A stretch of DNA of 64,000 nucleotides, taken from positions 124,001-188,000 of the forward strand of contig JAGPYM010000017.1 in NCBI GenBank assembly GCA_020736575.1, given 5' to 3'. The notes beneath the pieces were generated by a model. It made no database searches. It was not told the DNA's origin and saw nothing but the letters and a program-made list of their open reading frames with translations. How positions within the stretch are numbered: the stretch's first letter is position 1; each line of letters opens with the position of its first letter. The stretch comes from Thelonectria olida (lineage: Eukaryota > Ascomycota > Sordariomycetes > Hypocreales > Nectriaceae). Below, piece after piece: positions 12,001 through 23,106 of the stretch. A program made the position numbers and the translations under genes.

Positions 12001-12872
12001 CTATCACCTCTTGCCCTGCCTATGTCACCAACTGCCCTACCGGCCATGTTACCACTGAGACCATTGCCACCTCGACCACGGTCTGCCCCGTCACTCAGAA
12101 GTACACTACGTCGACCATCTACAGCACTCACACTTACACCATCACCAAGTGTCCTGCCTATGTTACCGACTGCCCTTACGGCAGCGTTACGACTGAGACT
12201 GTTGCCGTTTCCACCACGGTCTGCCCCGTCACCGACAGCTACCCGGCTCCTACCCAGCCTCCTCACAACGAGGGCGGTGAGTACACCACCAAGACCATCT
12301 ACAGCACCAAGACCTACACTATCACCAAGTGCCCCTCGTATGTTACCGACTGCCCCGTCGGTCACGTCACGACGGAGACCTATGCTGTCTCGACCACTGT
12401 CTGCCCCGTCACTGAGGAGCATCCTCTTCCTCCTGCTCCCACTTACCCCCCTGGTCACTCGACCGCCACTCTTTACACCACGGAGACCATCACCGTCACT
12501 TCTTGCGGTGCTGGTGTCCCTGGCTGCACTGTTGGCTCCACCACGACCACGGTGTATCCTACTGGTTACACCAACGTCCCTGGCACCAACGGACCTTTCG
12601 TTCCCACCAAGGGCTCCGGCTCTGGTGGTCACCCCAGCCAGACCGGCTTCCAGTCAGTGCCTACTGGCTCGGAGTCCGCTCCCGGCTATGGCCACGGTGG
12701 TGAGAACCCCACGGCCACTGCCACCTACGGAGCTCCTGGCGGCCACACCACGTCTGGCTCCGGCGCTGAGTCCACCGAGACTGAGGCCGTTGTCACTGGT
12801 GCTGCCGTCCGTATTGCTGGTGGCTTCGAGCTTGTCGCTGCCGCGGCCGGTATCGTCGCTGTCCTTTTGTAA
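8907..12872 (+). CDS. mucin-like GPI-anchored cell-wall protein with PAN-like domain and Thr/Pro tandem repeats
   Basis: One uninterrupted frame of 1321 residues. In order: a signal peptide (about 1-17, ending VSA), a run of 12 Asn (23-34), a cysteine-rich segment (about 39-100), a PAN/apple-like cysteine-rich domain (about 118-211), then some 800 residues of Thr/Pro/Gly/Ser repeats. These are mainly a 12-residue unit of the type PGTETTPGTQTT, broken by PGSGGSTTTT spacers, followed by a GTETT pentapeptide array from residue 895. Next come three copies of a roughly 40-residue module (YTITxCPxYVTxCPxGxVTTET...STTVCPVT) plus a degenerate fourth, then a Gly/Ser stretch and a hydrophobic C-terminal tail typical of a GPI signal. 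The repeat region should be densely O-glycosylated and extended, presenting the N-terminal domains at the surface. A role in adhesion or wall structure is an inference from layout. No true homologue name is claimed. Confidence 0.85.
8973..9008 (+). repeat. (AAC)12 coding microsatellite
   Basis: Twelve pure AAC codons give a poly-Asn run just after the signal peptide. Purity at DNA level suggests recent slippage and length variation between strains. Confidence 0.85.
9958..11110 (+). repeat. 36-base tandem repeat array coding PGTETTPGTQTT
   Basis: Repeated 18- and 36-base units differ mostly at third positions (GGC/GGT, CCC/CCT, ACC/ACT/ACG). Larger blocks that include the GSGGSTTTT spacer are themselves duplicated, for example around 10040-10130 and 10250-10370. 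This points to expansion at several scales. Confidence 0.8.
11589..11825 (+). repeat. 15-base tandem array coding GTETT
   Basis: About 15 consecutive copies of GGNACNGANACNACN occur, with higher-order pairs, and end in GTETGATSTTC blocks that are themselves duplicated. The unit length is a multiple of three, so copy changes keep frame. Confidence 0.8.
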
Positions 12873-15844
12873 ATGCGAACTGGGTATTTTTTCCTTGGAT
12901 ATTAGACATCTTTACAACATATAATATGCTTCATTATGTACATAGTATGAATTAGACGACTTTGGTTTAGCCACTAGGTGAGAATGGTTATGAGCTTTGG
13001 AGACAAACACGTTTTTGATTTTGTTCTACTTTATGATCCTTTTCCCGTGACCGTGATGTTCTGCTCGTGGACCTTACTCGTTGTAAGTGATAACTTTCAA
13101 GCCACGCCTGTTGTACCGTCTTGTTGCCCATCGTCTCGCACGTAGCCGTTGGAGAAGAGTTTTTTGGCTTTGACCTTTTGAGAATTTGTGGCGGCGCTTC
13201 TATCAACATTCTAGCAATTGCACAGCGGAGAATCAACAGACGAGGCGTCAACGGTTGGGCATTCTCTGGATGCATTCTTCTGACTCGGACAGTCTTTAAA
13301 CGGCCCTGGACGTTTGGAAAGGGTCTTTCCACAGGGGAAAAGGGGATATCGAAAGCCTCTCGTTTCAGAGAGTGCGACGTGTGATTGCGTCAGGACGAGG
13401 TGCATGGCATTGTAGAGGTTTACGACTAAGTTGCATTTGACGTCTAACCTGGCTGTACAACACGGGGTTTCTTGCCCTCGCCAATGACGGTGTCTTTGCA
13501 TTACTGATGAAGTTTGTGGAAGCTGGAGGCATATTGTGGAAGCGGCATTCAAGGGATCATGACAACGCCTTGCTGGATTTACGGCTATTTGAGTACTATC
13601 GCTGTTGACGAGGTTGCACAGGCGATCCGACAGGTGGCAACTCTTTGTTCACGGCTACTTCGTAAATGGGCGTGGACGTCTTTTTCAGTTGAGATTGAGG
13701 TCCCCTCGATTTTCTCGAATATGACTAGCGCAGTTGATGCTCTTTTTTGTCAGTTGACCGTTTTTGGGGAGGCTATTGGCGATAGTGTGATTCATACCTT
13801 TTGTGGAGCACTTCTGTGCGTATGTGGCTGGGTGACGATGGACAAGCTATCGACTTCATGTTGGATATTCGAGGGTAACATATTACGTGCGAATGCTTGC
13901 TGGTAGGGAAATGTGGTTAGAAGGAGCTTTTGTTGTCTGTTTACAGAGGATCGGCCGTCTCCTCTGCAGGCCATTAACTCAATGTTGTGTGCGTCCAAGC
14001 TCTTCCCGTTGTTTGAGGACAAATGGAGGTAACAGGGATGACTTCCCATTTTGGCCGCGTGACGGGCAAGACGGATAAAAACGGCTAGCCTGAGGCACCC
14101 AATGACTGAATGAGGCAACGAATAAAACGGCCATGACGCGACAAGGGAAGAACGAAGATGAAAACGCCGGGATGGCAGCCTTGTGTGGCGCAATGCTTTT
14201 TGGGGGGCCGGATCAGCCACAAAGCCACACACAGCCCCATGTGTAGCGGGGTGTGTGTGACCTGCGCCTCTTGTGAGACGGATGGAACTTGGAAGGGGGC
14301 AAAGGGGAGGACCTCGTTACGCCATAACTTGGGCCGTTGGGGGCGGTCGGAAACTCAGGGGCCATGGGCTCTGGAAGGGCGGTGTGGTTGTGCGGGTATG
14401 TGGCGAGTGTGATCAAATGCGATGTTATTTTGTTCTTGTTCTATTATTGAGATGCGATTCTTAAAGGTGAGGAAGATGGATGCTTGGATGGTCGGATGGG
14501 CAGCTGTGATATTGGCGGACAGACCCTTTGGCGCCGTGGTACAGCACCAAGGACGAATACAGATGTGCTAATGCACCACCCCACTGACCAAGAGCTTGTG
14601 CGGTCCACACTAGTTTACGAAGGAGGTCGTCGTGACAGCGTAGGTGGTATTGAGCTGCTTGTAAGCGCCGAGGGCTTCGGGATGTGTGAGAGATTCAGGT
14701 TTGCGGGCGGCAGAGAAAGGCGCCCCGGAGCTAAACCCTCGCGCAGTCCAGGAAAAAGAGACAATAATTCTCGGGATAGTCTCTTCATCCCGAAATAGAC
14801 GGCACTCATTAATGAGAAAACTAAGTGTCATGCCCGTATCCGAAGGACTCTGGTCTGGTGGCAAAATATCTAACTACCCAGCCAGTTCCCTATGCAATCT
14901 GACCTGGCACGCGCTGCAGGCCTCCTGCAAGATGGCGGCGAGGCGCAGCAGCAAGTTGTGCATGGGCGGACTAGTTGGCGGACAGGTCGATCAGATCTCG
15001 ACAATGATAGGCGAGAGTTGACATGAAGAAAAAAGAAAAGGACCAAATGGAAAGAGAAATGACCTCAGTCGTAAACCCGCGTGATGAGTGCAATTGCTCA
15101 ATTCATCTCGCCGAGTAGGCCGCCCTGGGCAAGGCCGTCGTCGCAGCGGCTGGTGCCGTCCGTATCGAGCGCTGAAGCCTTGAGACGGGTCGCATTCTCA
15201 GGCCAACAAGATAGAATTCAATGGCCAGAGTGCAATCGATAGGTTGGGAATTGTCGAGAGCGGTTTCGATCGTGTATAGTTCCCGCTAAGTACTTTTGCT
15301 GCTCCCTCTGGGGCTTTGCTTGCATTTACATTCCGATGGGAGCAGCTGTTCCATATCCAGGTACGGACTTGAAGACGGAGGCCCTGGAAGAAGAGTCTGA
15401 CAGTGGATACTCCGTAGGGAGTTACAGCGTCCCTCCCGTCAGCTCTCCCGTCGTCATGGATGGGTGCTGGATCCAACGCCTCCCCTCATTCTGCCGCTCA
15501 CTGCCACTGTCTCGCATGCGACCATGGTCCGCGGCCAGCCTTTTGCCTAGCAGTGTCGGGTGCTTTGCACTTTGAATCCACCCTATTTTGACATTTCTCG
15601 AGTAAATGCATTGTCGTCGGCCTCCCACCTCCCATGTTCAAGCTGCCTTATAATCCTTCGCCGTCCGTCTCACCACCGCCCGCTCCCATTCGTGATGGCC
15701 TTCTACCCACATCGTCAATATCATCTAGGGTTTGGCCCTTGCTGATTTGATTGATCAGATCTCGCCTCTCTCATCTTTTTGCAGCCTCTCATTCACTTGC
15801 AGACGCCACCCACTCTCGACTTTCAATCGTCGCTGCTCAGCAGG
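12873..15844. other. intergenic region, no gene recognised
   Basis: Starts with an AT-richer 3' flank of the cell-wall gene (ATATAATATGC near 12920). The remainder has only short frames without recognisable domains. The final 200 bases are pyrimidine-rich and contain TATAATCC near 15650, consistent with the promoter of the ankyrin gene. Confidence 0.45.
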
Positions 15845-18150
15845 ATGAACCGGGGCGGGGCCTGCTCGCCCTCGGGCTCGAGGATGTCACCAGCCGTGTC
15901 GCCTGCTGGCTCTAACAACACTGCAACCGGCCGCCCTCCTCTCTGGACCAACTCGTCGCAGCGAAAGGTGTCTCGACTTTATCTCTACACTACTCTTCCT
16001 ATCAAGAAGATTATCGAAGTCGTCCATGCCAGGTCGCCCGACACTGCTCCTGGGTAAGTGTCACGTCATTTCCCAACCTGCCCCGCCATTTTTCAGCTGG
16101 TTCCCTCCTTCCTCATCATGAGTGCGGCGACTGACTGGACCCGTTTTCGAATTATAGAAAAGAGTCCGCACACAAGAAGCTCAACGCTCTCCTCGACAAA
16201 GAACCACGATGGCTTCACCCCCGAACCGAAAGCGACATGACCCGTCGGCTCAACGAGCTGTCGCTGTCGCCCACCCGATCCTCCAGCCGGAGCTCGTCGC
16301 CTCAACCCCACGCCGCCTCCGTTTCGCCGGGACATCTTAACCCGGACCCCAACTCATGGACGAAGAGGGAGGCAGGCACCAGTCCGACATGTCTCGAGGT
16401 GCCGGCTTTCCATCAATTCCCTTCTCCTCAATACGCTCCTGCTCCCGCCCCTGCTTTCGACCCATCTCCCGTTAACGAACCCGCCCGACCCGAGAGGCAG
16501 TTGTCAAATGATCACCACCACGAGCCTTTTGCCGAGTTTCTTCGCCGGACAACCTGCATGTCAAATTCTACCCAAGGCACACAGCGAACCACCGGGTCTC
16601 TCCATCGTATCTTATCCGATTATCCAATCCCCTACATCCATACCGTCAAGCGGCTCGTCAAGAGATACACTGCCCCGCTCAACAACCAAGCCGAATGCCT
16701 TTCTCCAGCCTCGGGCATGAACATCAATCAGGTGTGGCTGAATAACGGTCATGCTTCGCTTGAGTTTCCGGGAATGCCTTACTTTTTGCCAGGCGACGCC
16801 CTCGATCTGGAGCGGTTGAGGGTCCGGATACAACAATGTCCCAGCGACAGACACACGTCGATCTTGCACGCAAAGGAAGTGTGCCTGTGTCTCTCACACC
16901 AACATATCGTCAACTCTTCCATACTCGGAAGTGTGCTGGCACGCTACTCAAACGGATTTTGGCAGAGCAGGTTTCGCCCATCTGACCTGGAGCTACGCGA
17001 TGATTTTGGAAACAACTTGCTGCATCAAATTGCTAAATGTCACGGTTTCGACATTACCCAGCGTCTCGTCGTAAGCGGTCAGTTTAACGATATGCTAAAC
17101 GCGCGCAATACGGCTGGCCAGACCTACCTCCATGTTCTCAGCCCGGCCGGGGCTGAGAGTCGCGATGAACAAAAAGTTTTGCTTGAAGCGTCAGCAGCGT
17201 GGGGCTGCGACATCTTCGCTCGCGATTTCTACGGACGCACCATTTTCCATCTATTCCCGAGTTTACTAGATCATCCTTACGATCTTGATCGGGACTTCCC
17301 CGGCTGGCGCGATCGATTGACGCGTGATGCCTTCAACACGTTGCCGGTATTTCAGCCTCACACCGGCATGTATCATGTTCCCGTGGATGAGATGGACGTC
17401 GATCCGCTTCCTATTCCGGCTCCGGATCCCCGCGACCCCGTTCTGAACGGAGACCAGAGTGCTTACGCTGCCGAACAGGCAACGCTGCTTGCGATCGTGC
17501 GCAATGCCCAAGAGAATCCCAAACTGCAGCACACGGATGGGGGGAACGGCCTTCACTGTCTTGCCGCAGTAACCCTCAGCAAAAGCAGTCTTTTCAAAAT
17601 GCTCGGCCTCAACCAACCATCGTCCGCGGGGCCTCAGAGCAGCAAAGACAAGGAACCTAAGAATCTCGACTCGTCTTCGGAGAGGATGGCTTTCCGTCTC
17701 CATGAGATGAAGGCCCTCCTTGAAGCTGGAGTCGACCCCAACCACTACGACAGCAATGGCTACACGCCGCTTATGATGTTCGCGGCCAAGCTGCCCGAAG
17801 AAGGCGATTATAAGACGGGCCCAGACATTCTACGAGCATTGATCCACAAAGGTGCCAATGTGCACGCGCGGAACCGGCGCGGGGAAACGGCACTGCACAT
17901 CGCCGTGCGATGCGGCCGGAAGTTGGCGATGCGAACACTGGTGGAAGAGGGGGCCAACGTACATGTACGCGACTCGGAGGGTCGGAGCTTGCTTGACGTG
18001 ACAGACGTCGAGATGAAATGTTCCCCCCTTTCCCCCGCCCAGTATGCCCATCTCGAGGCGTGTCGGGCTTGGTTGAGTGGAAAGGGAATGGCAGTCCAGT
18101 CGCCAACTATTCTCCAGGAGTGGAGAGTACCACCCCGACGTTTTGGATGA
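15845..18150 (+). CDS. ankyrin-repeat protein with Clr5-like N-terminal region
   Basis: Two exons, 15845-16053 and 16158-18150, give 733 residues. The 104-nt intron (GTAAGT...TATAG) splits a Gly codon and restores a segment (about residues 40-97) resembling the Clr5-like N-terminus of fungal ankyrin proteins, with VSRLYLYTTLPIKKI followed by KLNALLDKEPRWLHP. A Ser/Pro-rich linker follows. The centre carries degenerate ankyrin units (LRDDFGNNLLHQIAK, NTAGQTYLHVL, DFYGRTIFHLF). The C-terminal third has better ones: LLEAGVDPNHYDSNGYTPLM, GANVHARNRRGETALHIAV and GANVHVRDSEGRSLLDV. Ankyrin arrays bind proteins, and the partner is unknown. Nuclear or regulatory function is suggested only by the N-terminal similarity. 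The start is the first ATG of the exon-1 frame. Confidence 0.85.
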
Positions 18151-19018
18151 TGAGCCATACCTTGTATAGCGGAGTCTGGAGTTGTTTGGCGGTGTACTGG
18201 AATTGGGAAAAGCTTGTCCGGCTAAGTATATGGATTGGAACTTTGGGTGGTACGTTTCTGCGAGTGATATTGCTAGAAGCGGCGTTTGGTGTAGGACCAC
18301 TGGATGGTTTTTAGAGGGATTGCATTGCTATTTGTGTTAGCTTTTGTTATGAGCCTCAATACACAACACTTGATACCACCAGCTTCAATACCCGATGACC
18401 GTTGACTGTAGGTTCTTGCGAGAAGACCCCAGTGTAACTGCTACGATAAGCACCTGGTAGGGGAGTCAGTGTGCGGCGTTATCTGCGCCCTTCGGATGCT
18501 TCCAACGTGCATGCATAGGTTTCATCTGATCAGCGTCGCTGCGAGATGTCGATCCACTTCGCTGCATCGCTGGAATGTGGATTGAAGAAACACGGCCCTA
18601 TCAGCTTACACGGTTGAGTGAGACAGCGTTTGAGACAGAAGGGAGGGGTATCGCTGAGGATGGAGGTGTGGATTGAGCGAGGGGTGAGAGTTGGGTGATG
18701 CGAATGGTTGTCGATACACTGGCGTCAAGCAGAGGCTATATGAGTTTATATGCGAACTTGATTGGATTATGAGGGTGAGAGGCTAAGTGTGAGGAAGTAC
18801 GTGAGGGCTCTCTAGATTGTGAGTCAATTACTCGCAGAACTTAGCCCTAACCTCGATCCCAAGCCTTCTCTTCGTGAGTCAACCGCCCCCAGATACTCCG
18901 GATAGAGAGCTGCTAGCGTCGCTATCATCCTCACCGTTCAACTATCAAGAGACGAGACTCAATGCTAGCAATTAACCCTACTCAGGTGCTATTTCTGGAC
19001 TGCCACTTATTGCACCCT
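18151..19018. other. convergent intergenic region
   Basis: This is the shared 3' flank of the ankyrin gene and the minus-strand dehydrogenase. It is purine-rich on the plus strand between 18600 and 18850. No gene or repeat recognised. Confidence 0.5.
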
Positions 19019-20115
19019 TTAGTACCCAAACTTCTGGCCTACAAGCTCCTCGCTCAGCTTCCACAGCTTGTCCGCCTCGATCGGGCTCGTAGCCCACGGC
19101 TTGACGGTATCGACGTACGGGTCCGCGACTCGGCATTTCAGCAGATAGGCGCCGTTTCTCTCGGAAATGGTGTCGTCGAACGCAGCAAACGCGTGCGTTG
19201 CGGTGCCGACGTCGCTGGGGACGACATCGAAGTCTGCCCATCCTTCGCTGTTGCCTTGCAGGCGGTCTGTCTCGCCTGTGCATATGGTTAGCAAACATTC
19301 ATTTTCAATTGGGGGAGAGAGGATGCACGGAGAAGCTTAAAGTCACCCTCTTCGGATTGGTTCAGATGGTTGCCGAGACCGGTGGACATGATGACACCTG
19401 GGTGTAGACTGTACGCCTGGAGACCGAGCTTCCCGAGCTTTTCGGCTAGGGAAATGGCGAAGAGCATATTCGAAGTCTTGGCTTGGCCGTAGGCGACCCA
19501 TTTGTGATATGTCTCGCCATTCTAAATAGGTAGTGTTGGCAGAAATTCGGGGGGTGCGTGGTGTTCGTTTTGACTTACGCTGAAGTGAGGATCCGCCCAG
19601 CGCAAAGGCCCGAGTCGATGGCCATCGCTCGAGACGTTGACGATGCGGGGAGAGTCAGAAGCGAGGATCTTTTCCATTATGCTGTTTGTGAGGAGAAAGT
19701 GGCCGACGTGGCTGGCTGCAAACTGCGTTTCGAAGCCGTCTCGCGTGAGGGCAAAGTCTACGCCCATGACGCCTGCGTTGTTGACCACGACGTCGATGTT
19801 GGGCACATCGGCCCACGAATTGACCTCCTCAGCGGCACGACGAACGGAAGCCAGCGAAGACAGATCAACGACGAGGGAGCGCGTTTGCGTCCCGGGATGC
19901 GCGGCGACGATGGACTGAGTGGTTTGCTCGAGCTTAGCGGCGCTGCGGCCGGCGAGGATCAGAAGACGGGGAGATGCGGCGGCGATGGCTTCGACGAAGA
20001 CGTGGCCGAGACTGTTGGGGGTGACGCCGGTGGTGAGGATGGTTTTGCCCTTGATTTTGGGGGCGTAGTCGGAGACGAGCTCGTGGATGGAGGTTTTCTC
20101 GTTGTACTTGGCCAT
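19019..20115 (-). CDS. short-chain dehydrogenase/reductase (retinol dehydrogenase/WWOX-like group)
   Basis: Exons on the minus strand are 20115-19579, 19521-19347 and 19275-19019, giving 322 residues, normal for this SDR group. The cofactor motif is TGVTPNSLG at 29-37 (a variant of TGxxxGxG), then NNAG at 112-115, a Ser in NVSSDG (162/163), and the catalytic pair Y190 and K194 in YGQAK. Introns of 57 and 71 nt have GTAAGT/TAG and GTGACT/CAG with branch GCTAAC; both joins keep the frame. The C-terminal LWKLSEELVGQKF is the usual end of these fungal proteins. It probably reduces or oxidises a small carbonyl or alcohol with NAD(P)(H); the substrate is unknown. A TATA element lies about 80 bases upstream. 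Confidence 0.88.
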
Positions 20116-20192
20116 GTTGGGTGGGTGAATGAGGAAGTGAGTATTGGATAGAGCGCTTGGTTTGTCTGGGGAGTGTGAGATGGCAGCCTCTT

Positions 20193-20200
20193 CTTATATA
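20193..20200 (-). promoter_or_regulatory. TATA box of the short-chain dehydrogenase gene
   Basis: On the minus strand the sequence reads TATATAAG, about 80 bases before the ATG at 20115, and is followed by a CA/CT-rich leader. Confidence 0.55.
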
Positions 20201-20631
20201 GAACTCCTGTAGTGCTAGATATATCGGACTTAATTCTTGAAGCTATTCGCTGGAATGGCTGATGGATGGGAAGTTGCCCGAACAGGAAATTGGCTGGCGC
20301 CATCCACACCGAGTTGTGGGGCCGTTCCGGGAAACTATGAGTAAGGATATCGGAGATGTAAAGATCGTGTGACAGATGGCTGAATAATGGGAATACGTCT
20401 TTATTAACACCGATGGAGCGTGATGCTGTTGTTTTCAATGAGTAGTGATTGATAACTAGATACAGTGGAGTAACTTGTCCCTCGGTATTGCACCCGTGGA
20501 TTGCCTCGTTGGCTTCGAAGGGACTTTTCGATTGGCTCAAGCCGATGGAAGTTTGAGGCAATGAGAGGTTGACCATTGACCAGCTGGATGCCCTTGAACA
20601 TGCATCTCAAATATCAATGGCTCTCATGTTT

Positions 20632-20811
20632 TCATTTCTTTGCGTATATCTTCTTGAACTTGTTGATAATCTGTCGTGCCCGATGTTGCGACCCGGCGAC
20701 GGAGCTCGGCGCTCCGAGGCCCGGTGGAGCTCGGTGGTGGGGCTCACCGGCTTCGGCCATCCACTTCCGGAGCGCCGCCGAAGAGTTTGCCGACTTGCGG
20801 CCACGAGACAT
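20632..20811 (-). CDS. small basic HHRAPPGL peptide, paralogue A (59 aa)
   Basis: This frame opens with ATG at 20811 in a good context (GCCATGTCT) and ends with TGA. The peptide is basic, with a Ser/Ala-rich start, the stretch KWMAEAGEPHHRAPPGL, and a Lys-rich end (NKFKKIYAKK). I do not recognise the family. Support comes from the related frame at 22942-23106, on the same strand 2.1 kb away. The cores are identical over HHRAPPGL although five of eight codons differ silently, and both share R-x-x-MAE before the core and a basic helix after it. The frame stays open upstream to about 21129, so a longer product or a spliced 5' exon is possible. There is no signal peptide on the chosen start. Function unknown. 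Confidence 0.5.
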   Translation of the reverse strand: MSRGRKSANSSAALRKWMAEAGEPHHRAPPGLGAPSSVAGSQHRARQIINKFKKIYAKK

Positions 20812-22941
20812 GGCAAGCCTTTTCCAGTGCGGGGTTTCAGCAAGCCAGGGACGCAAAAATATCTCCAGAAAACGGCACGGGAAGAGAGAGCACAGACAAA
20901 CGGGAAACACTCGCATCAGATTCAGGGGGCCATGGGATTCTCTCACCTTGTGGATTCGGATGCAGACGTCTGTGTGCTTCTGCTTGGCAGGATGTGCGTA
21001 TTGGGTACGGATGCCATATGCTGAGGTGTGACTGCCGAAATATGGGTTGGTAGAGAGAGGTGGTTGAACAGCAGGAAGGGAGTGACGGGCGCAAAGTTCT
21101 ACGTGTCCGGGGAAGGGGGGCTTTTTCAAGGACGGAGCGGCGTCGGATCGGGGCTGGGGGCTCGCAGCACGTGCCGGACCAGCCCTGAGCCCCGGGCTGG
21201 AGATATCCGAGCTGTCGTGAGGGGCCTTGAGGGCTCAGGAGGGACTTGGTTCGGTACATGCTCTATTCCACGGTCATTTGAGCTAGCTTCTGGTCATCGA
21301 AGCTTTTCTAAGCAGTGACCACCAACGTATGCACGTTGCAATGATGCGAGTAATCCGTAAATAGAATCGGGAGTATCTACAGAGGCAAGCTTATCGCCAA
21401 TATGTCAGAGTTTGTCATTTTGCGTTGTCGGATAAGATACCATTTGCTTGCATATCAAGGAGATAGCCACACCAGGTATGATAAGCATGATTATCTCAAG
21501 GTTTCATTCTTCGAGGGCGCGGGTGCTATCAGGATCCCGGTGAGGAGGATGAGATTTCCATTAACAACTACTTGAAACCCGATCACAAAGGTCCTTTACC
21601 AGCTTTAACCCGCATGGCTAATGATATTCTTGCATAATGTCACACGAAAGTTGCAGCGGAAGGGGTAAACGATGGCGAGGGAACAAGTCAAAGGTTGAAG
21701 ATTCCATAGCTGATACCGAATTATTCTGTCGGCATGATAATAAATTATCATCGAATACTCTTCGAATGATCTAACGTGTGCATAGGTAAGAAACAGGAAG
21801 GCGGGAAAGTGAAGGCGTCAGGAAATGATACACGATGTTGAAACAGCTTAGTCAGGGTCAAGGGATGACGTTGAGAAAACAACGACAGACTCGGAACAGA
21901 AGACAGAGAGGAGTGAAAAGAGAAAAGAGCGAGAAAAGAAGGGGGCGGAGCGGAAGGTGGCGTTTACCAACCCGGGCGAGCGGATGAGGCGTGCATCTGC
22001 GGGCAAGCCTGTACAACGAAGAATACTTGGCAGCTCTCAATTTCAAAGTCTGAGAAAGCGATGAAATGGCGGTAAGGAGCGAACCCGAGCAGCTCAGATG
22101 GAGCAGGGCTCTCAATCATCATCGTCTCTCCCTTCTGCTCGCCTCATCTAGGGCGTGCGGGGCCATTCGCATTTTTGGTACCCAATCGAAATGGTTGCCG
22201 CGCTGAAAAGCGAAGCCTGAAGGGGGTTTTGGGTGGCATTGGACGCCCTGTCTTGGATGGATGCGACCCAGAGCGAGAGTCAAGTGACTTGGGGCAAGCC
22301 ACCTGGAGGTGTGATATGTTGGACGGCAGCCCTGACTTGAGATGAAGGGGGTCAAAGGGTTGGAATGGTAACTTGGAAGGTCCCATCTCGTGTTGCAGGT
22401 CAAAGCGTGCATTGTTCCTTGACACAGACAGCTTCTAGACCAGATCTCTCGATATCACGATCTCGAACGAATCTGGCGGGGGTCGAGATAGTCTATCTCG
22501 TGTACAGCCTGGCAGCCCCATAATCGCCGTCGTTCCGTCTTCCGCTGCCACTCGGTTTCTTCCCCCGAGACTGGGGTCAACGCAAGCTTGCATCGATGAG
22601 CTGTCGAGGTGGATGACTGTGCTGGAGGTGAGATAACTGCACGACAAATATAATTAGTACGTACATTAGACTACGTCCTCGCTCCACACGGCTCGTCACA
22701 CGCGCTTCCGACTGGGCGGGAGTCGCTCTCCGGGGCGTTGACCTTTTCCTCCACGTTTTGATCAGCATCTTCTAGAAGGGGAGAAGATCATTTTCGCACA
22801 GGCAACTCAATCAAGACAAAGATGCGACTAACGAAAGGGAAGACGTCGGATTGTTGCAAAATTGGACTACACACGCTTGCAGCACACCTCCCATATGCAC
22901 ACGGCCCCCCACCGCCTCCTTCCGGAACGCACCCGGAATAT
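20812..22941. other. intergenic region between the two small ORFs
   Basis: No further gene recognised. Several GATA motifs lie between 21430 and 21520. A perfect 8-base inverted repeat, ATGATAAT-AA-ATTATCAT, sits at 21734-21751. The minus strand is strongly pyrimidine-rich at 21880-21960, which resembles a fungal promoter or 5' leader. Confidence 0.4.
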
Positions 22942-23106
22942 CTACTTCTTCCCGCCCGTTAACATACGCTCCAGCTTCTTCATCATCTTGGCCATCCGCG
23001 CCTTTGAAGCCTTTACAGACCGCGCCCGACAGAGCCCAGGCGGCGCGCGGTGGTGCGTCTCTCGCGTCTCCGCCATCAAACGCCGCCGGGAAAAGGTAGC
23101 GTCCAT
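22942..23106 (-). CDS. small basic HHRAPPGL peptide, paralogue B (54 aa)
   Basis: ATG at 23106, stop TAG at 22944-22942. The peptide starts MDATFSRRRLMAETRET, contains HHRAPPGL, then a Lys/Arg/Met-rich predicted helix (ARMAKMMKKLERML) ending in GGKK. Almost all third codon positions are G or C, as in the real genes of this window. It is related to the frame at 20632-20811 (see there). The same MAE-x3/4-HHRAPPGL order, a following Ser/Val segment and a basic tail are kept, with mostly silent codon changes in the core. No known domain is recognised. It may be a complete small protein or the last exon of a larger gene. The charge suggests nucleic-acid or membrane contact, but nothing more can be said. 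Confidence 0.5.
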   Translation of the reverse strand: MDATFSRRRLMAETRETHHRAPPGLCRARSVKASKARMAKMMKKLERMLTGGKK

